Shown: piece by piece, positions 1 to 8,191 of the stretch
Numbering within the stretch: the first letter of the stretch is position 1
Layout: every line of letters starts with the position of its first letter
Program-made: the position numbers and the translations under genes
Origin: Bythopirellula polymerisocia
GTDB taxonomy: Bacteria; Planctomycetota; Planctomycetia; Pirellulales; Lacipirellulaceae
NCBI RefSeq assembly: GCF_007860015.1
Contig: NZ_SJPS01000002.1
Location: 434,898 to 498,897, forward strand
Direction: 5' to 3'
DNA length: 64,000 nucleotides
The notes under the pieces: generated by a model
What the model was told of the DNA's origin: nothing
The model's input: only the letters and a program-made list of their open reading frames with translations
Database searches by the model: none

Positions 1-487
1 TGATATTGACGACAGTTCCTTGTGAGAAAGGTAGTGGGTCGTAGTCGATAGTCGCACCGCGGAAAGTAACATTGGATGCACCACCAAAACTGATCACCTG
101 TTTCAAGTCGGTGGCGATCAGATTCACGCCATCAGCGATAATGGTTAGATCGCTAGCTCCGTAGATCGGCAGAATGGTGTTCGATGAGGAGCCGATGCGG
201 TAGTCGCCTGGCGCAATCGTAACACTCGGCGCACCAGCAACAATAGCCGCATTTATCTGATTCAGGAGCGACTGCGCAGTCGCTCGTTCGGCTGGAGTGG
301 ACGCAGACACTTTCTCCAGTGACAAACAGGCTAATGATATGATACAGATCATCACAGGCTTTACGACACGCATAGCCGAAGCTGGAAGTCGACTCTTGCC
401 GATCCCTGTGGACGAGCGTTCTGCAAATTGACATGTGGTCGTGAGCAAAAGTTTCTGCATATTCTGAACGCCAGCCATTCTAACCAT
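1..487 (-). CDS. Right-handed beta-helix (pectate-lyase-like) protein, N-terminal part, cut by window edge
   Basis: Reading the minus strand, an open frame runs off the left edge. After a hydrophobic stretch that looks like a signal peptide (VMICIISLACLSL), it reads STPAERATAQSLLNQINAAI followed by APSVTIAPGDYRI and then LTIIADGVNLIAT and VTFRGATIDYDP. The pattern of a residue-counting helix, a 'gDYrI' segment and short beta-strands with asides such as 'nvtfrGatID' is typical of the start of pectate-lyase-like parallel beta-helix proteins, which act on polysaccharides or are extracellular structural proteins. An in-frame stop lies just upstream of the ATG at 487; later in-frame ATGs at 478 and 373 are possible and the one at 373 gives the cleanest signal peptide. 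The substrate cannot be inferred. Confidence 0.55.
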   Translation of the reverse strand, partial: MVRMAGVQNMQKLLLTTTCQFAERSSTGIGKSRLPASAMRVVKPVMICIISLACLSLEKVSASTPAERATAQSLLNQINAAIVAGAPSVTIAPGDYRIGSSSNTILPIYGASDLTIIADGVNLIATDLKQVISFGGASNVTFRGATIDYDPLPFSQGTVVNI

Positions 488-655
488 TCCGCATTACATC
501 GCTAAACTCAGAGAGCAATAACCTGCCCGTCGTATGTAATAAAACCACGGGCTGCTGGCCCTGATGATCGCAACAGTCCGTGATTGTCTCATCGTCGTTA
601 CATCTTACCCACCAACGACGTCGCTGCCCCAGACGCCGTGATGGAATTAACGCTG

Positions 656-1510
656 TCAGGAGGCGCGAAGCCTCCGCCGTCCAAAGGCCGGTACCAACAG
701 GCCAAGTCCGAGCAGGGCGACCGTGCCGGGCTCGGGGATGCGACTCACGTCGAGCGAAAGGGAATCAACAACCCAATTCGTACTATTGAACTGGAAAAAG
801 AGATTGTCGAACGTGGGATAGTTCCAGAAAATTGCCTCCGTTGCATTAGCGGGATCAAGCAATGCAGAGTGCACCAAGGTATCGTTGTGTTTGAGCTGGA
901 ACGCATGGGTTGAGGTATTGTAAATAAACTCAATTTTATTTGTCTGTTCCAACCATGCAGGAGTGCCATTTCCAGTGTCACTCGACACGAGAGTCTGGAA
1001 GTTAAGCCCCGGCTTGAACAGCTTAAAGGGAGCACCAAGCGAATCAAATTGGAACGACGGTCCAGACTGGGGGTGAGAAACACCCAGGAATCCAAAATCT
1101 TCAAATTCTACATAAAGCGTTCCGAACTCATCGCCGTTTCCGCCGTCGATTGGGCGATTGGAGTTAATCTGCATCGTCGCAGTGACGATCGAATTCGTGG
1201 TGTTCAAATCACCGCCAGCCAAAACGTCGACGGCTACCGTGCCGAAATTTCCGGTCTGCGTCGCTGGGTCGACCCCGGTCAGGTTGCTGACGCCATCCGT
1301 ATAGACGAGATTCGGGTTTGCGTGGTAATAGGTTCCATTAACCCCCGCTGTCGATCCATCCGTCGAACGACCTTCGGCACTGCCTCCCGGACCTGTGAAA
1401 TTGTCTTCAAAGACGATCGCCGCGCCGGCAGGCGAGACCAAAAGGATGACAGCGATAAGTCCAAGGACGCCCCGAACTGCTAACTGATTTTCACGATGTT
1501 GAATACTCAT
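656..1510 (-). CDS. PEP-CTERM sorting domain protein
   Basis: 284-residue secreted protein. The N-terminus has a signal peptide (GVLGLIAVILLVSPAGAA). The C-terminus has the exosortase recognition signal: IPEPGTVALLGLGLLVPAF followed by GRRRLRAS, i.e. the PEP motif, a transmembrane segment and an Arg-rich tail. The middle is a beta-rich domain of about 200 residues, start VFEDNFTGPGG, with the character of planctomycete concanavalin-like surface proteins; no catalytic motif is recognised. The ATG at 1510 is preceded by GGAGG, and that ribosome site lies in a 70-nt sequence duplicated upstream (1510-1693). No exosortase gene is in the window, so it must be supplied from elsewhere. The next gene upstream is another PEP-CTERM protein on the same strand. 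Confidence 0.85.
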   Translation of the reverse strand: MSIQHRENQLAVRGVLGLIAVILLVSPAGAAIVFEDNFTGPGGSAEGRSTDGSTAGVNGTYYHANPNLVYTDGVSNLTGVDPATQTGNFGTVAVDVLAGGDLNTTNSIVTATMQINSNRPIDGGNGDEFGTLYVEFEDFGFLGVSHPQSGPSFQFDSLGAPFKLFKPGLNFQTLVSSDTGNGTPAWLEQTNKIEFIYNTSTHAFQLKHNDTLVHSALLDPANATEAIFWNYPTFDNLFFQFNSTNWVVDSLSLDVSRIPEPGTVALLGLGLLVPAFGRRRLRAS

Positions 1511-1693
1511 TAGAACTTTACCTCCAAAATTAAGAAAAGATGCGTCGGGACGGCAGGTTACTGTGCTGAACCGACTTACCCAAAAACATTAAACTATCAA
1601 CACGCTATCAACATGAGATTACATTAGAATTTTGCCTCCAGGATTTAGAAACGATGTGTCGGGACGGCAGATTACTGTGCTGAACCGACTTAA
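1510..1693 (-). repeat. Tandem duplication of a 70-nt 5' leader (copies 1510-1579 and 1624-1693)
   Basis: Two direct copies of about 70 nt, offset by 114 nt, lie upstream of the PEP-CTERM gene starting at 1510. They share a core of CGGTTCAGCACAGTAA, then CTGCCGTCCCGAC and, on the minus strand, end in GGAGG plus a start codon. The proximal copy supplies the ribosome site and ATG of the gene. In the distal copy the same GGAGG-ATG is followed at once by TAA (ATG 1624-1622, TAA 1621-1619). Short flanking similarity (ATGAGATTAC near 1613 and 1714) suggests the duplicated unit was somewhat longer. Confidence 0.85.
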
Positions 1694-1752
1694 CAAAACA
1701 AGACACTACACTCATGAGATTACCTTAGTTGCGGACGAACCCGCTTTTCATC

Positions 1753-2709
1753 TTAATGACGGCGGACCAGGCTTCCCCCCTGGGCCATCCCCACTACCCC
1801 AATGAGCAATAGCAGGTGGGCGGTCGGTTCAGGAACACCAACCAAAACAGGGGCAATCTGAGGGGATCCGTAGTTATTCTGCCAATCGCTCAAGCTGCCA
1901 ACGCCTGGGTCGCGCTGCCAAGTGAGAAAATCGTGCCCGTCCACGTCACCGTCCATATCAAAGTCACCAGCCTGTCCTTCGGGGATATCACTCACGTCGA
2001 CAATGATTTCGCTGAGCAACGGATAAGAAGCACTATTGCTCTGAATGTAGAGATAATCAAACTCGAGCACCCCCGATGGCCCAGGATCTTCAAACAACGC
2101 GTAAATGTTGCTGGGATCTATCGCTCCCGAGAATTGCTGAAATGCGGGATCATCGTGATCTCCGGTGATCTCGAAAGAATTGTCTGAGGTGTTGAACGCG
2201 ACGCTGACCGTTGAGAAGTCATTCACCTGGTTCAACACAGGGTTCTCCTCGAAAGCCACGTCAGACAATCCGCCGGGATTCCACATCTTAAGCGTCGCGG
2301 AACTCTCGACACCCACAACAGGGCCCACACTTCGCTGGTCGATTCCACGAAAGTCATCATTACCAAAACCAATTAAGAAGAGCCCGGGGTTGTCCACAAT
2401 GTCGATGGTGAAGGTCAGCGTCACAATCTTGTCGGTAATGTCGCCAGGCTCGATATCGATGAACACGGTGGTTATAACAAAATCGTTATACATGTTGCCG
2501 TTCCCGTCGATAGTCCAGACAATGTCTTGTTGCGGTTGCGTAAGCGAGCCGTCAGAAAAAGTCCAGGTTCCGCCTGCGTCGTTTACGTCTGGAACATGTG
2601 CCGTAAGTGGTCCTGCTGGCCCCGAAAAAGTGTCCTGAAAAACCACCACCGCGTGGACTGGAGCCACTAAACACAACAACAGCGCGAGACAATGAGATAC
2701 GATTTTCAT
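1753..2709 (-). CDS. PEP-CTERM protein with dockerin-like calcium-binding segment
   Basis: 318 residues with a signal peptide (HCLALLLCLVAPVHA), a beta-rich body beginning VVFQDTFSGPAGPL, and near residue 247 the segment GDFDMDGDVDGHDFLTWQR, a single EF-hand-like calcium loop of the dockerin type that is common just before the sorting signal in planctomycete surface proteins. The C-terminus is VPEPTAHLLLLIGVVGMAQGG with RRH, a PEP motif, membrane segment and basic end. The body is related in start and layout to the neighbouring PEP-CTERM protein (FEDNFTGP / FQDTFSGP), so the pair may be old paralogues. The start ATG has GGAGG about 12 nt upstream. Function is not recognised; cell-surface or exported matrix protein is the expectation for the family. 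Confidence 0.85.
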   Translation of the reverse strand: MKIVSHCLALLLCLVAPVHAVVVFQDTFSGPAGPLTAHVPDVNDAGGTWTFSDGSLTQPQQDIVWTIDGNGNMYNDFVITTVFIDIEPGDITDKIVTLTFTIDIVDNPGLFLIGFGNDDFRGIDQRSVGPVVGVESSATLKMWNPGGLSDVAFEENPVLNQVNDFSTVSVAFNTSDNSFEITGDHDDPAFQQFSGAIDPSNIYALFEDPGPSGVLEFDYLYIQSNSASYPLLSEIIVDVSDIPEGQAGDFDMDGDVDGHDFLTWQRDPGVGSLSDWQNNYGSPQIAPVLVGVPEPTAHLLLLIGVVGMAQGGSLVRRH

Positions 2710-2766
2710 TTCAAGTTGATCCTCCCAGAAAAGTGAAAGTTACAAGATTACAATCATGTTTCTTCG

Positions 2767-3324
2767 TTAATTGTTAGTGAAATTGAATTCAGCCATATTT
2801 TCTTTTTCAGCCACGACAGTAAATCGCAAGTCGGATGTGCTGCGGCTCGCATACTTCAAATCGATCATTGTTTTTTTCGTGTTCTTCCGGCTTTGCTGAC
2901 GGCCCTCGAAGACAGAAGCGAGGCCAGGATCTGCAAGCTCCGGTCCGGAGGACACAGGGTATGGGGCATCCACTAGGGTGACCAAGTAATCGCCAACACG
3001 CGCACCGTCGCCTGGGTCCTTACTGCTAAGCTCGAAACGGCCCGCCTCGTCGGTAGTTGCCCAGGCGGGCCGACCGCCATCCACGGGTATAAATGTGACA
3101 CCCGCCCCCGCAACCGGCTGGCCATCAACATTGACAACTCCGCTTACGGGAGCCATTTCGACGCCTTGACCGCAACCAACTAAAACTAGGGAGAATAGTG
3201 CTATGGCAGTGATCGCTAACCCGCCAGTTTCTTTACCGGGTGCGACAACAGCTTCGTACGCTTGTGCCAACAACTCGATCTGTTTGTTGCGCGTCATCTT
3301 CCCGGGTGTCCTTCTTAGTTTCAT
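2767..3324 (-). CDS. Carboxypeptidase-regulatory-like domain lipoprotein
   Basis: 185 residues. A hydrophobic segment ends in the lipobox LVGC (Cys near residue 51) and is followed by PVSGVVNVDGQPVAGAGVTF and TTDEAGRFEL, the signature of the carboxypeptidase regulatory-like (transthyretin-type) beta-sandwich abundant in planctomycetes as small lipoproteins. The region before the hydrophobic segment is unusually long (about 34 residues, MKLRRTPGK...) for a lipoprotein signal; no better in-frame start codon is visible between it and the membrane segment. It is transcribed in the same direction as, and 31 nt downstream of, the DUF1559 protein, a very common planctomycete pairing; the partnership is known only by conserved neighbourhood. 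Confidence 0.75.
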   Translation of the reverse strand: MKLRRTPGKMTRNKQIELLAQAYEAVVAPGKETGGLAITAIALFSLVLVGCGQGVEMAPVSGVVNVDGQPVAGAGVTFIPVDGGRPAWATTDEAGRFELSSKDPGDGARVGDYLVTLVDAPYPVSSGPELADPGLASVFEGRQQSRKNTKKTMIDLKYASRSTSDLRFTVVAEKENMAEFNFTNN

Positions 3325-3355
3325 TGCTCAAGCGACTCGGTGTTTGAAAAGGGCC

Positions 3356-4360
3356 CTATAGGCTCAGCGAGAAAGTTTGACCGTCCGCGCGATCGCCGAG
3401 GGCCTGATACACTGTCGCATGGTCGATATCTTCAGGGAGGAAATGCACACTGCCATCCCCGAAGAGGAACTGGACCCCGCCCGGATGGATGCCTTTGTAT
3501 CCCAATTCAGAATTGAAGTTGCAGTTTCTTAAGCAACCGTCCACCCCGCTTCGCCGATCTGCACAGGAGTCAAAATTTAAGGGAATCACCGTGCTCATCA
3601 ACCCGTTGCCGTTGTTGGTGTACACCCACCCCCCTAACAAGTGCTCGGAACACTCTGGTCGGACCTCGCCGAAAAAAATGGTATTAGACAAGCCATCTGT
3701 GATCTGTCGAAGTTCGAGCTCTTGACCGAATCGCGAGAACGGGCCCGAGAAGTCCATGTCATTCGGGTCGAGAAACTGTCGCACACGAATGGCGAAGTCG
3801 TTCCACGTCGACTGCTGGCTGCACGTACAACTGGAACTATTGCCCACCATAGAGGACCCGTTCGAGGCAGCATAGTCGAACGAAGCCAATTCATCGAACG
3901 TAAACGGTCGAGTAAGCAAGGGAGTGTGAGTCTGAGAAGGGCAGAGATAACCGGCGATGACCGTCTGGGCGAGCTGCTTCTGATCCGTAACGTAGCCATC
4001 GAGTTCGATCCGCTCGTAAATCGCACCATTTTCCAAATAGGGGAGAATGTCGAGCAAAATCGTGCTGTCCTCCCTTAAGACGTCCCAGCCTCCCTTTGAT
4101 GTGTCAATAATGAGACGGGCCCCGGGAGGCAGTTTACCTTTGGCAGACTCATAGTTGAGAATTGAAAGCCCAATTTGCTTTAAATTGTTAGTGCACTGAG
4201 ATCTCCGAGCGGCTTCACGGGCGGCCTGCACAGCAGGCAATAAGAGAGCCACGAGGGTGCCGATGATTGCTATCACGACCAGAAGTTCCACAAGCGTAAA
4301 ACCGGACTTGTCATGTTTGCGTTGTGCGGCGTTCGCATCACCGTAGCACTTAGTTCGCAT
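3356..4360 (-). CDS. DUF1559 protein with prepilin-type N-terminal cleavage/methylation signal
   Basis: 334 residues. The N-terminus carries the type IV pilin-like signal GFTLVELLVVIAIIGTLVAL with G/F cleavage and the E at position 5, followed by LLPAVQAAREAARRSQCTNN and LKQIGLSILNYES, the standard start of DUF1559 proteins. The C-terminus has the H-x9-DG motif, read here as IHPGGVQFLFGDGSVHFL. The family is massively expanded in planctomycetes and is expected to be membrane-anchored and extracytoplasmic or assembled into pseudopili. Length is typical. It leads the short same-strand pair with the lipoprotein downstream. Confidence 0.9.
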   Translation of the reverse strand: MRTKCYGDANAAQRKHDKSGFTLVELLVVIAIIGTLVALLLPAVQAAREAARRSQCTNNLKQIGLSILNYESAKGKLPPGARLIIDTSKGGWDVLREDSTILLDILPYLENGAIYERIELDGYVTDQKQLAQTVIAGYLCPSQTHTPLLTRPFTFDELASFDYAASNGSSMVGNSSSCTCSQQSTWNDFAIRVRQFLDPNDMDFSGPFSRFGQELELRQITDGLSNTIFFGEVRPECSEHLLGGWVYTNNGNGLMSTVIPLNFDSCADRRSGVDGCLRNCNFNSELGYKGIHPGGVQFLFGDGSVHFLPEDIDHATVYQALGDRADGQTFSLSL

Positions 4361-4807
4361 AATAAAGATCCCCTTTGAGAAGCCTGAACGACAAGCGGAG
4401 AAGCTCAGCTAACGCCAGCTGGCCTACCTCAACGCCCTAACCTAGTTTACTGTGTTATAACAAGCCACAGCTTAATAAGCCGTTGCGAAGGTGCAAACGA
4501 GTTTCAAAATTCTTGATTAGTCTTTTTCTACATAGGGAATGTTCGCGACTACGGCGTTTCGGACTAGAAAAACTAGAGAATCCCACCATTCTCTCTCCAG
4601 CTGCTAATTCAATTGGAAGTGCTGGCGGCAGATTCGGCGGTTTTTTAGGGTGAAATGTTGGTCGTCAGGGGTGAGTGCAGATTGCCGTGACTATCCTCAA
4701 TCTGGAAGCAAAGATGTCCCAATTTTGCTCGGTCCGGACATTACTAAGGTGATAAAAGTATTTGCCCAACATGTCCTGAGTATTGAACGGCAGGCTTGAG
4801 GAGTACC
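4361..4807. other. Divergent intergenic region
   Basis: About 450 bases between the divergently transcribed DUF1559 gene and the ECF sigma factor gene. It should hold both promoters, but no convincing promoter pair or operator could be assigned by eye. No gene, repeat or RNA is recognised. Confidence 0.5.
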
Positions 4808-5401
4808 TTGGAAACAACAATATGCAGTCACGTTTCTAACCGAACTAATTTGCTGAGTGAGTCTGTGACGAACCAACACGACAAGCCAGACGAGAAGAAC
4901 GCCCTTTTCATGCAGCTCTACGTGCCCAATCAGCATCGGATTTTGGGCTACCTGCTCACGCTGGTTGGGGATCGCAATGTTGCTGACGACTTGCTCCAGG
5001 AAACTGCAGTGACCCTTTTCGCAAGGTTCGACAGCTTTGAGCTAGGGACCGATTTCGTCGCGTGGGCGTGTCAGGTGGCTTTTTGGAAGGTGAAGAACTA
5101 CCGCAGGAGCCTCGCTAGAAGCAAACTACTGTTCAGCGACGACTTCATCGACAAGCTCTCAGAGCGAACCGTGGAAATTGTCCCGACGCTCGACGCCAGG
5201 CGCCAGGCGCTGGACGCATGTTTAAAGCGACTGGACGAGCGCGACCATGAATTTCTCATGGCGCGTTACCAGCCTGGAGGTAGCGTCGCCCGTGCCGCGC
5301 AGGTCGCTGGGCGAACAACTCAGGCGGCGTACAAATCACTGCAACGGCTTCGCCGGGTACTGAGAGATTGCGTTTCGTTACGTCTTTCCACCGAATCGTA
5401 G
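4808..5401 (+). CDS. ECF-type RNA polymerase sigma factor
   Basis: About 197 residues. Region 2 is clear: LYVPNQHRILGYLLTLVGDRN followed by VADDLLQETAVTLFARFDSF and FVAWACQVAFWKVKNYRR. Region 4 has RDHEFLMARYQPGGSVARAA and GRTTQAAYKSLQRLRRVLRDC. This is the Rhodopirellula/Verrucomicrobium-type ECF family (TIGR02989-like). It is followed 22 nt later by a FecR-type membrane protein that is the likely cognate regulator. The start is uncertain: TTG at 4808 has GAGGAG a few bases upstream, TTG at 4796 is also open, and GTG at 4865 would give an N-terminus closer to the usual length. In planctomycetes such pairs often sit beside sulfatase genes, and a sulfatase remnant follows here. Confidence 0.9.
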   Translation: METTICSHVSNRTNLLSESVTNQHDKPDEKNALFMQLYVPNQHRILGYLLTLVGDRNVADDLLQETAVTLFARFDSFELGTDFVAWACQVAFWKVKNYRRSLARSKLLFSDDFIDKLSERTVEIVPTLDARRQALDACLKRLDERDHEFLMARYQPGGSVARAAQVAGRTTQAAYKSLQRLRRVLRDCVSLRLSTES

Positions 5402-5423
5402 CGTATTGACGGGAGTTGTTATT

Positions 5424-7025
5424 ATGAGTCCAGAGTCGCGTTTTGTCGAGCTAGATGAATTGCTGGCCTTGATGCTGGACGGCAATGGACTATCGAAATC
5501 TCAAGAGGATCGCCTGGAATCGCTCCTCCAAGAAGACTCTGAACTGCTGGACCAATTTGTTGTTTCGATGGCGCTCGTAAACGACCTGCATGATGTCGCT
5601 GCTTTTGCGGTCTCTGCCGATGGACAACTCCAAGGCGATGAACGCACCAGTGGGACGATACCAAAAATCTTATTGGGCAACCGAGGGTTTTACTTCGCCG
5701 CTTTGGCGGCCTGTCTTCTGATCGGTGCGTTTTCCGTGGGACTTCAATGGGACGGCGATACTGAGAACTCGCACGAGCCTCCTTTCCATTCGGAATTTGT
5801 GGCAACCGTTGTTTCTCAGGAGGATTGGGACGCTGTTGCGTCTCATCCCATTGGCAGCCGGGTGCCTACTGGAGGTTTTGCTGTTAGTCGAGGTGCCGTG
5901 GAGTTACGGTTCGATAGCGGCCCCTCTCTGATCGTCGAGGGACCTGCAAGGTTGGAGGTCCGTAATGCGTCCGAAGCTGAACTGACCTCGGGAAAGGTCT
6001 TCTTTCGAGATGAAACCGGCGGGTTGCCTTTTCGACTGACAACACCGCGTTCTCGATTCATCGACCATGGTACTGAGTATGCTTTGTCGGTAAACGGTAA
6101 TTCCGACGAAGTACACGTTTTTTCGGGCATCGTCGAGAGAACCAAGCAGCCAAGCGAGAATGCCTCCTCTGTGGATATTTTGGTGGGTGGTCAGGCGAAG
6201 CGTTACTCTAAGGATAGTCATGTTTCGGCCGTTGACATTCAAGCCGATCCCACGCAATTCGTTCGCGAACTTGCCAACCAACATGAAGATCCAATAAAAG
6301 AGCTGCGAGCGATTGAGTCCTTCAAGTACGAGGATGAACGCGCTGTGATCGACGTGGTGGCCGAAGGGGGGGTGGGCTGGACTTCCATGTGGTGGCCAAA
6401 CGGAGAGAAGCTCCCCGGTCACAACGAAGGTGACGTTGCCCTTCGCACTGATGAGAGTCTCGTGTTCGGAGGCCTCGACGCACCTTCGCAGGGCGGCTCA
6501 CTTGGCTACGTCGGTGAGTGGCTTGTTCACCGACCGCTTAAACAGAAAGTTAGCTTGGCTGAGAATGACGTTTGCTATGTCAGCTTCCTGTTTCGCCCTG
6601 ACGGGCTATGGAGCAGTCCCGAGAATACCGTGAAGCTCATATTCCAAAATCCTGATCAGGGGATATTAGAGCACCGGATTGCCGTCGGCATCGACGTCGC
6701 TCGAGGGAACATTCGCGGCGAGCTGTGTGGTGTGCTGGGGGAAAGCCCATTGCCCATGGAGAGTGGCTCAACATACTTGGTGGTAATGAAGATCGTCGCA
6801 GCGGCTGACAATCCTGATCAGCTCATGATCAGAGTGTTCCAGCCCAACGAGCCAATCAGCGAGCGGGAGACCAGCAGCTGGACGGTTACGACTCCCACAT
6901 CCGATAGTGATGATTCGTACGAGTTGGCGAGCATCTATTTCAACTGCAATCGGGAGCAGCGACTCGATGAACTGCGGATAGGTAGCTCCTGGGCTTCTGT
7001 TACGTATCCGTGGTGGACTGACTAG
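5424..7025 (+). CDS. FecR-domain membrane protein with C-terminal LamG-like domain (putative sigma regulator)
   Basis: 533 residues from the ATG at 5424 (GGGAG 9 nt upstream; an in-frame TTG at 5406 is less likely). Residues 1-85 are a soluble cytoplasmic segment of the kind that binds ECF sigma factors. Residues about 89-109 (FYFAALAACLLIGAFSVGL) are a membrane helix. Residues about 120-260 form a FecR-like domain (VPTGGFAVSRGAVELRFDSG, LIVEGPARLEV, STPRSRFIDHGTEYALSV-type motifs). Residues about 290-533 look like a concanavalin/LamG-like beta-sandwich (VSFLFRPDGLWS, DELRIGSSWASV). Known members with this layout partner the sigma factor encoded upstream. The extracellular sandwich might sense a glycan; this is inference. 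Confidence 0.8.
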   Translation: MSPESRFVELDELLALMLDGNGLSKSQEDRLESLLQEDSELLDQFVVSMALVNDLHDVAAFAVSADGQLQGDERTSGTIPKILLGNRGFYFAALAACLLIGAFSVGLQWDGDTENSHEPPFHSEFVATVVSQEDWDAVASHPIGSRVPTGGFAVSRGAVELRFDSGPSLIVEGPARLEVRNASEAELTSGKVFFRDETGGLPFRLTTPRSRFIDHGTEYALSVNGNSDEVHVFSGIVERTKQPSENASSVDILVGGQAKRYSKDSHVSAVDIQADPTQFVRELANQHEDPIKELRAIESFKYEDERAVIDVVAEGGVGWTSMWWPNGEKLPGHNEGDVALRTDESLVFGGLDAPSQGGSLGYVGEWLVHRPLKQKVSLAENDVCYVSFLFRPDGLWSSPENTVKLIFQNPDQGILEHRIAVGIDVARGNIRGELCGVLGESPLPMESGSTYLVVMKIVAAADNPDQLMIRVFQPNEPISERETSSWTVTTPTSDSDDSYELASIYFNCNREQRLDELRIGSSWASVTYPWWTD

Positions 7026-7167
7026 TCTGATTCCACTCATCGGCTCGGTGTTGCCTACTAATTATGGGTTTCAGCCACTATCGCATAGCATGCGTCATTT
7101 TCGGAGCCTCCGGAATTGTCTTTTTTCGCCTGACAACAATGGTGGATGCAAATATGCCCACCCGTAA

Positions 7168-7632
7168 TCCCAAAAGCTGCTGAAGGGAATGGAGGTGTGC
7201 GACAAGACATTCATGAACCACCTTGATGGCTACAGCTTTCTTCCCTACTTCAAAGGAAGACCGACGCCTCGCCGCGCCACGAGTTCATCTACTTTTTCTG
7301 ATAGCGGCGATCTGTACGCCGTCCGCTACGACGATTGGAAGATTAGCTTCAAGGCTGTCGTCGGCAATCTGTTCAATGGCCCAGAACGAAGCACAAACGC
7401 AGCACCGGTAACTAATCTTCGGATGGATCCTGGGGAACGTAATCAGTCGGAATCGGTGCTCTATGGACGCTGGTGGGGTGAGAACATGTAAACCTTTCTT
7501 CCAGCAACTACGGTCGTAGGCCAGTTCCTAGAATCGTTCGAGGAATACCCGCCGAGCGCACCGCCTTCGTGTTTTGGCGTCGAGAAGGCACTCAAGGCCT
7601 TGGAGGAACGATACCGCGGTGCCGGAAAGTAG
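7168..7632 (+). pseudogene. Arylsulfatase C-terminal fragment with internal stop
   Basis: In one frame the sequence reads LLKGMEVCDKTFMNHLDGYS, FLPYFKG, FSDSGDLYAVRYDDWKISFK, GNLFNGPERSTNAAPVTNLR, MDPGERNQSESVLYGRWWGE, then a TAA at 7489-7491, and continues in the same frame as TFLPATTVVGQFLESFEEYP, PSAPPSCFGVEKALKALEER, YRGAGK and a stop at 7630-7632. This is the C-terminal quarter of a type I (formylglycine-dependent) arylsulfatase. The catalytic N-terminal three quarters, including the C-x-P-S-R motif, are absent, an in-frame TAA lies just upstream near 7162-7166, and there is a stop inside. It cannot be a functional enzyme. It sits directly after the ECF-FecR pair, the usual place for a sulfatase in this phylum. 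Confidence 0.85.
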
Positions 7633-8191
7633 GGCCTCACGCCCTGTGCGGAGCACATGATCTGGGCATCTTGGAAGTGCAGAATGGATGTAGCGATTCA
7701 CTAGACCGCTGCGCATTCGAGTTCTTCGATCCTCCGAGCGGTTGGACCAGTTTCAGCAAGTTAAGCCCTGCCCGAACTTGCTGAGGTCTACTTTCGGCGT
7801 AGACACCTCGAGCAGTTAGCCCGAAGCCTTAGCCGCTGAGAATGATGCATCCTCAGTGAATTCTCCAGTCGCCGAAGTGAGCGAGGTCAGATTCACCTCC
7901 GCTAGTTCAAGCGAGCACTGCCAGGGTCCCGAGCAGCCGGAAAGCAAGGTTTTGGAACAGAACTTGCACCCTGTTGACTTAGACACAAGAGGGGCCGAAT
8001 TACCCTAGCAAAGGGCCCTGCAGTGGCGGCTGCGCGTGCGGAAACGCACGTTAAGTGGGATAGGACAGCACACAATAGAAGAAGGGCATTTATCAAATCA
8101 CCGTCAAAACAGGCAGAAAAGGTGTCGGGTAATCAGGCCGTTTTGCCAGTAATCCTGTGGGGACGGAAGTCTCGATCAAGGGAGGTGCGTG
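7633..8191. other. Intergenic stretch with a hairpin repeat, no gene seen
   Basis: About 560 bases between the sulfatase remnant and the next PEP-CTERM gene. It contains one copy of the dispersed hairpin repeat (7741-7788, listed separately). No coding region is convincing on either strand. The last 20 bases carry the ribosome site GGGAGG of the next gene. Confidence 0.5.
7741..7788. repeat. Dispersed hairpin repeat, copy 1
   Basis: A 48-nt element starting GTTGGACCAGTTTCAGCAAG. A perfect 10-bp inverted repeat TCAGCAAGTT (7753-7762) / AACTTGCTGA (7775-7784) encloses a 12-nt loop. Related copies lie at 19224-19270 and 27851-27897; all three share GACCAG/GATGCA-like starts, TTCAG-x-(A/G)AGTT, an 11-12 nt variable loop, AACTTGC and a final GGT. 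It lies just after the sulfatase remnant. Confidence 0.7.
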
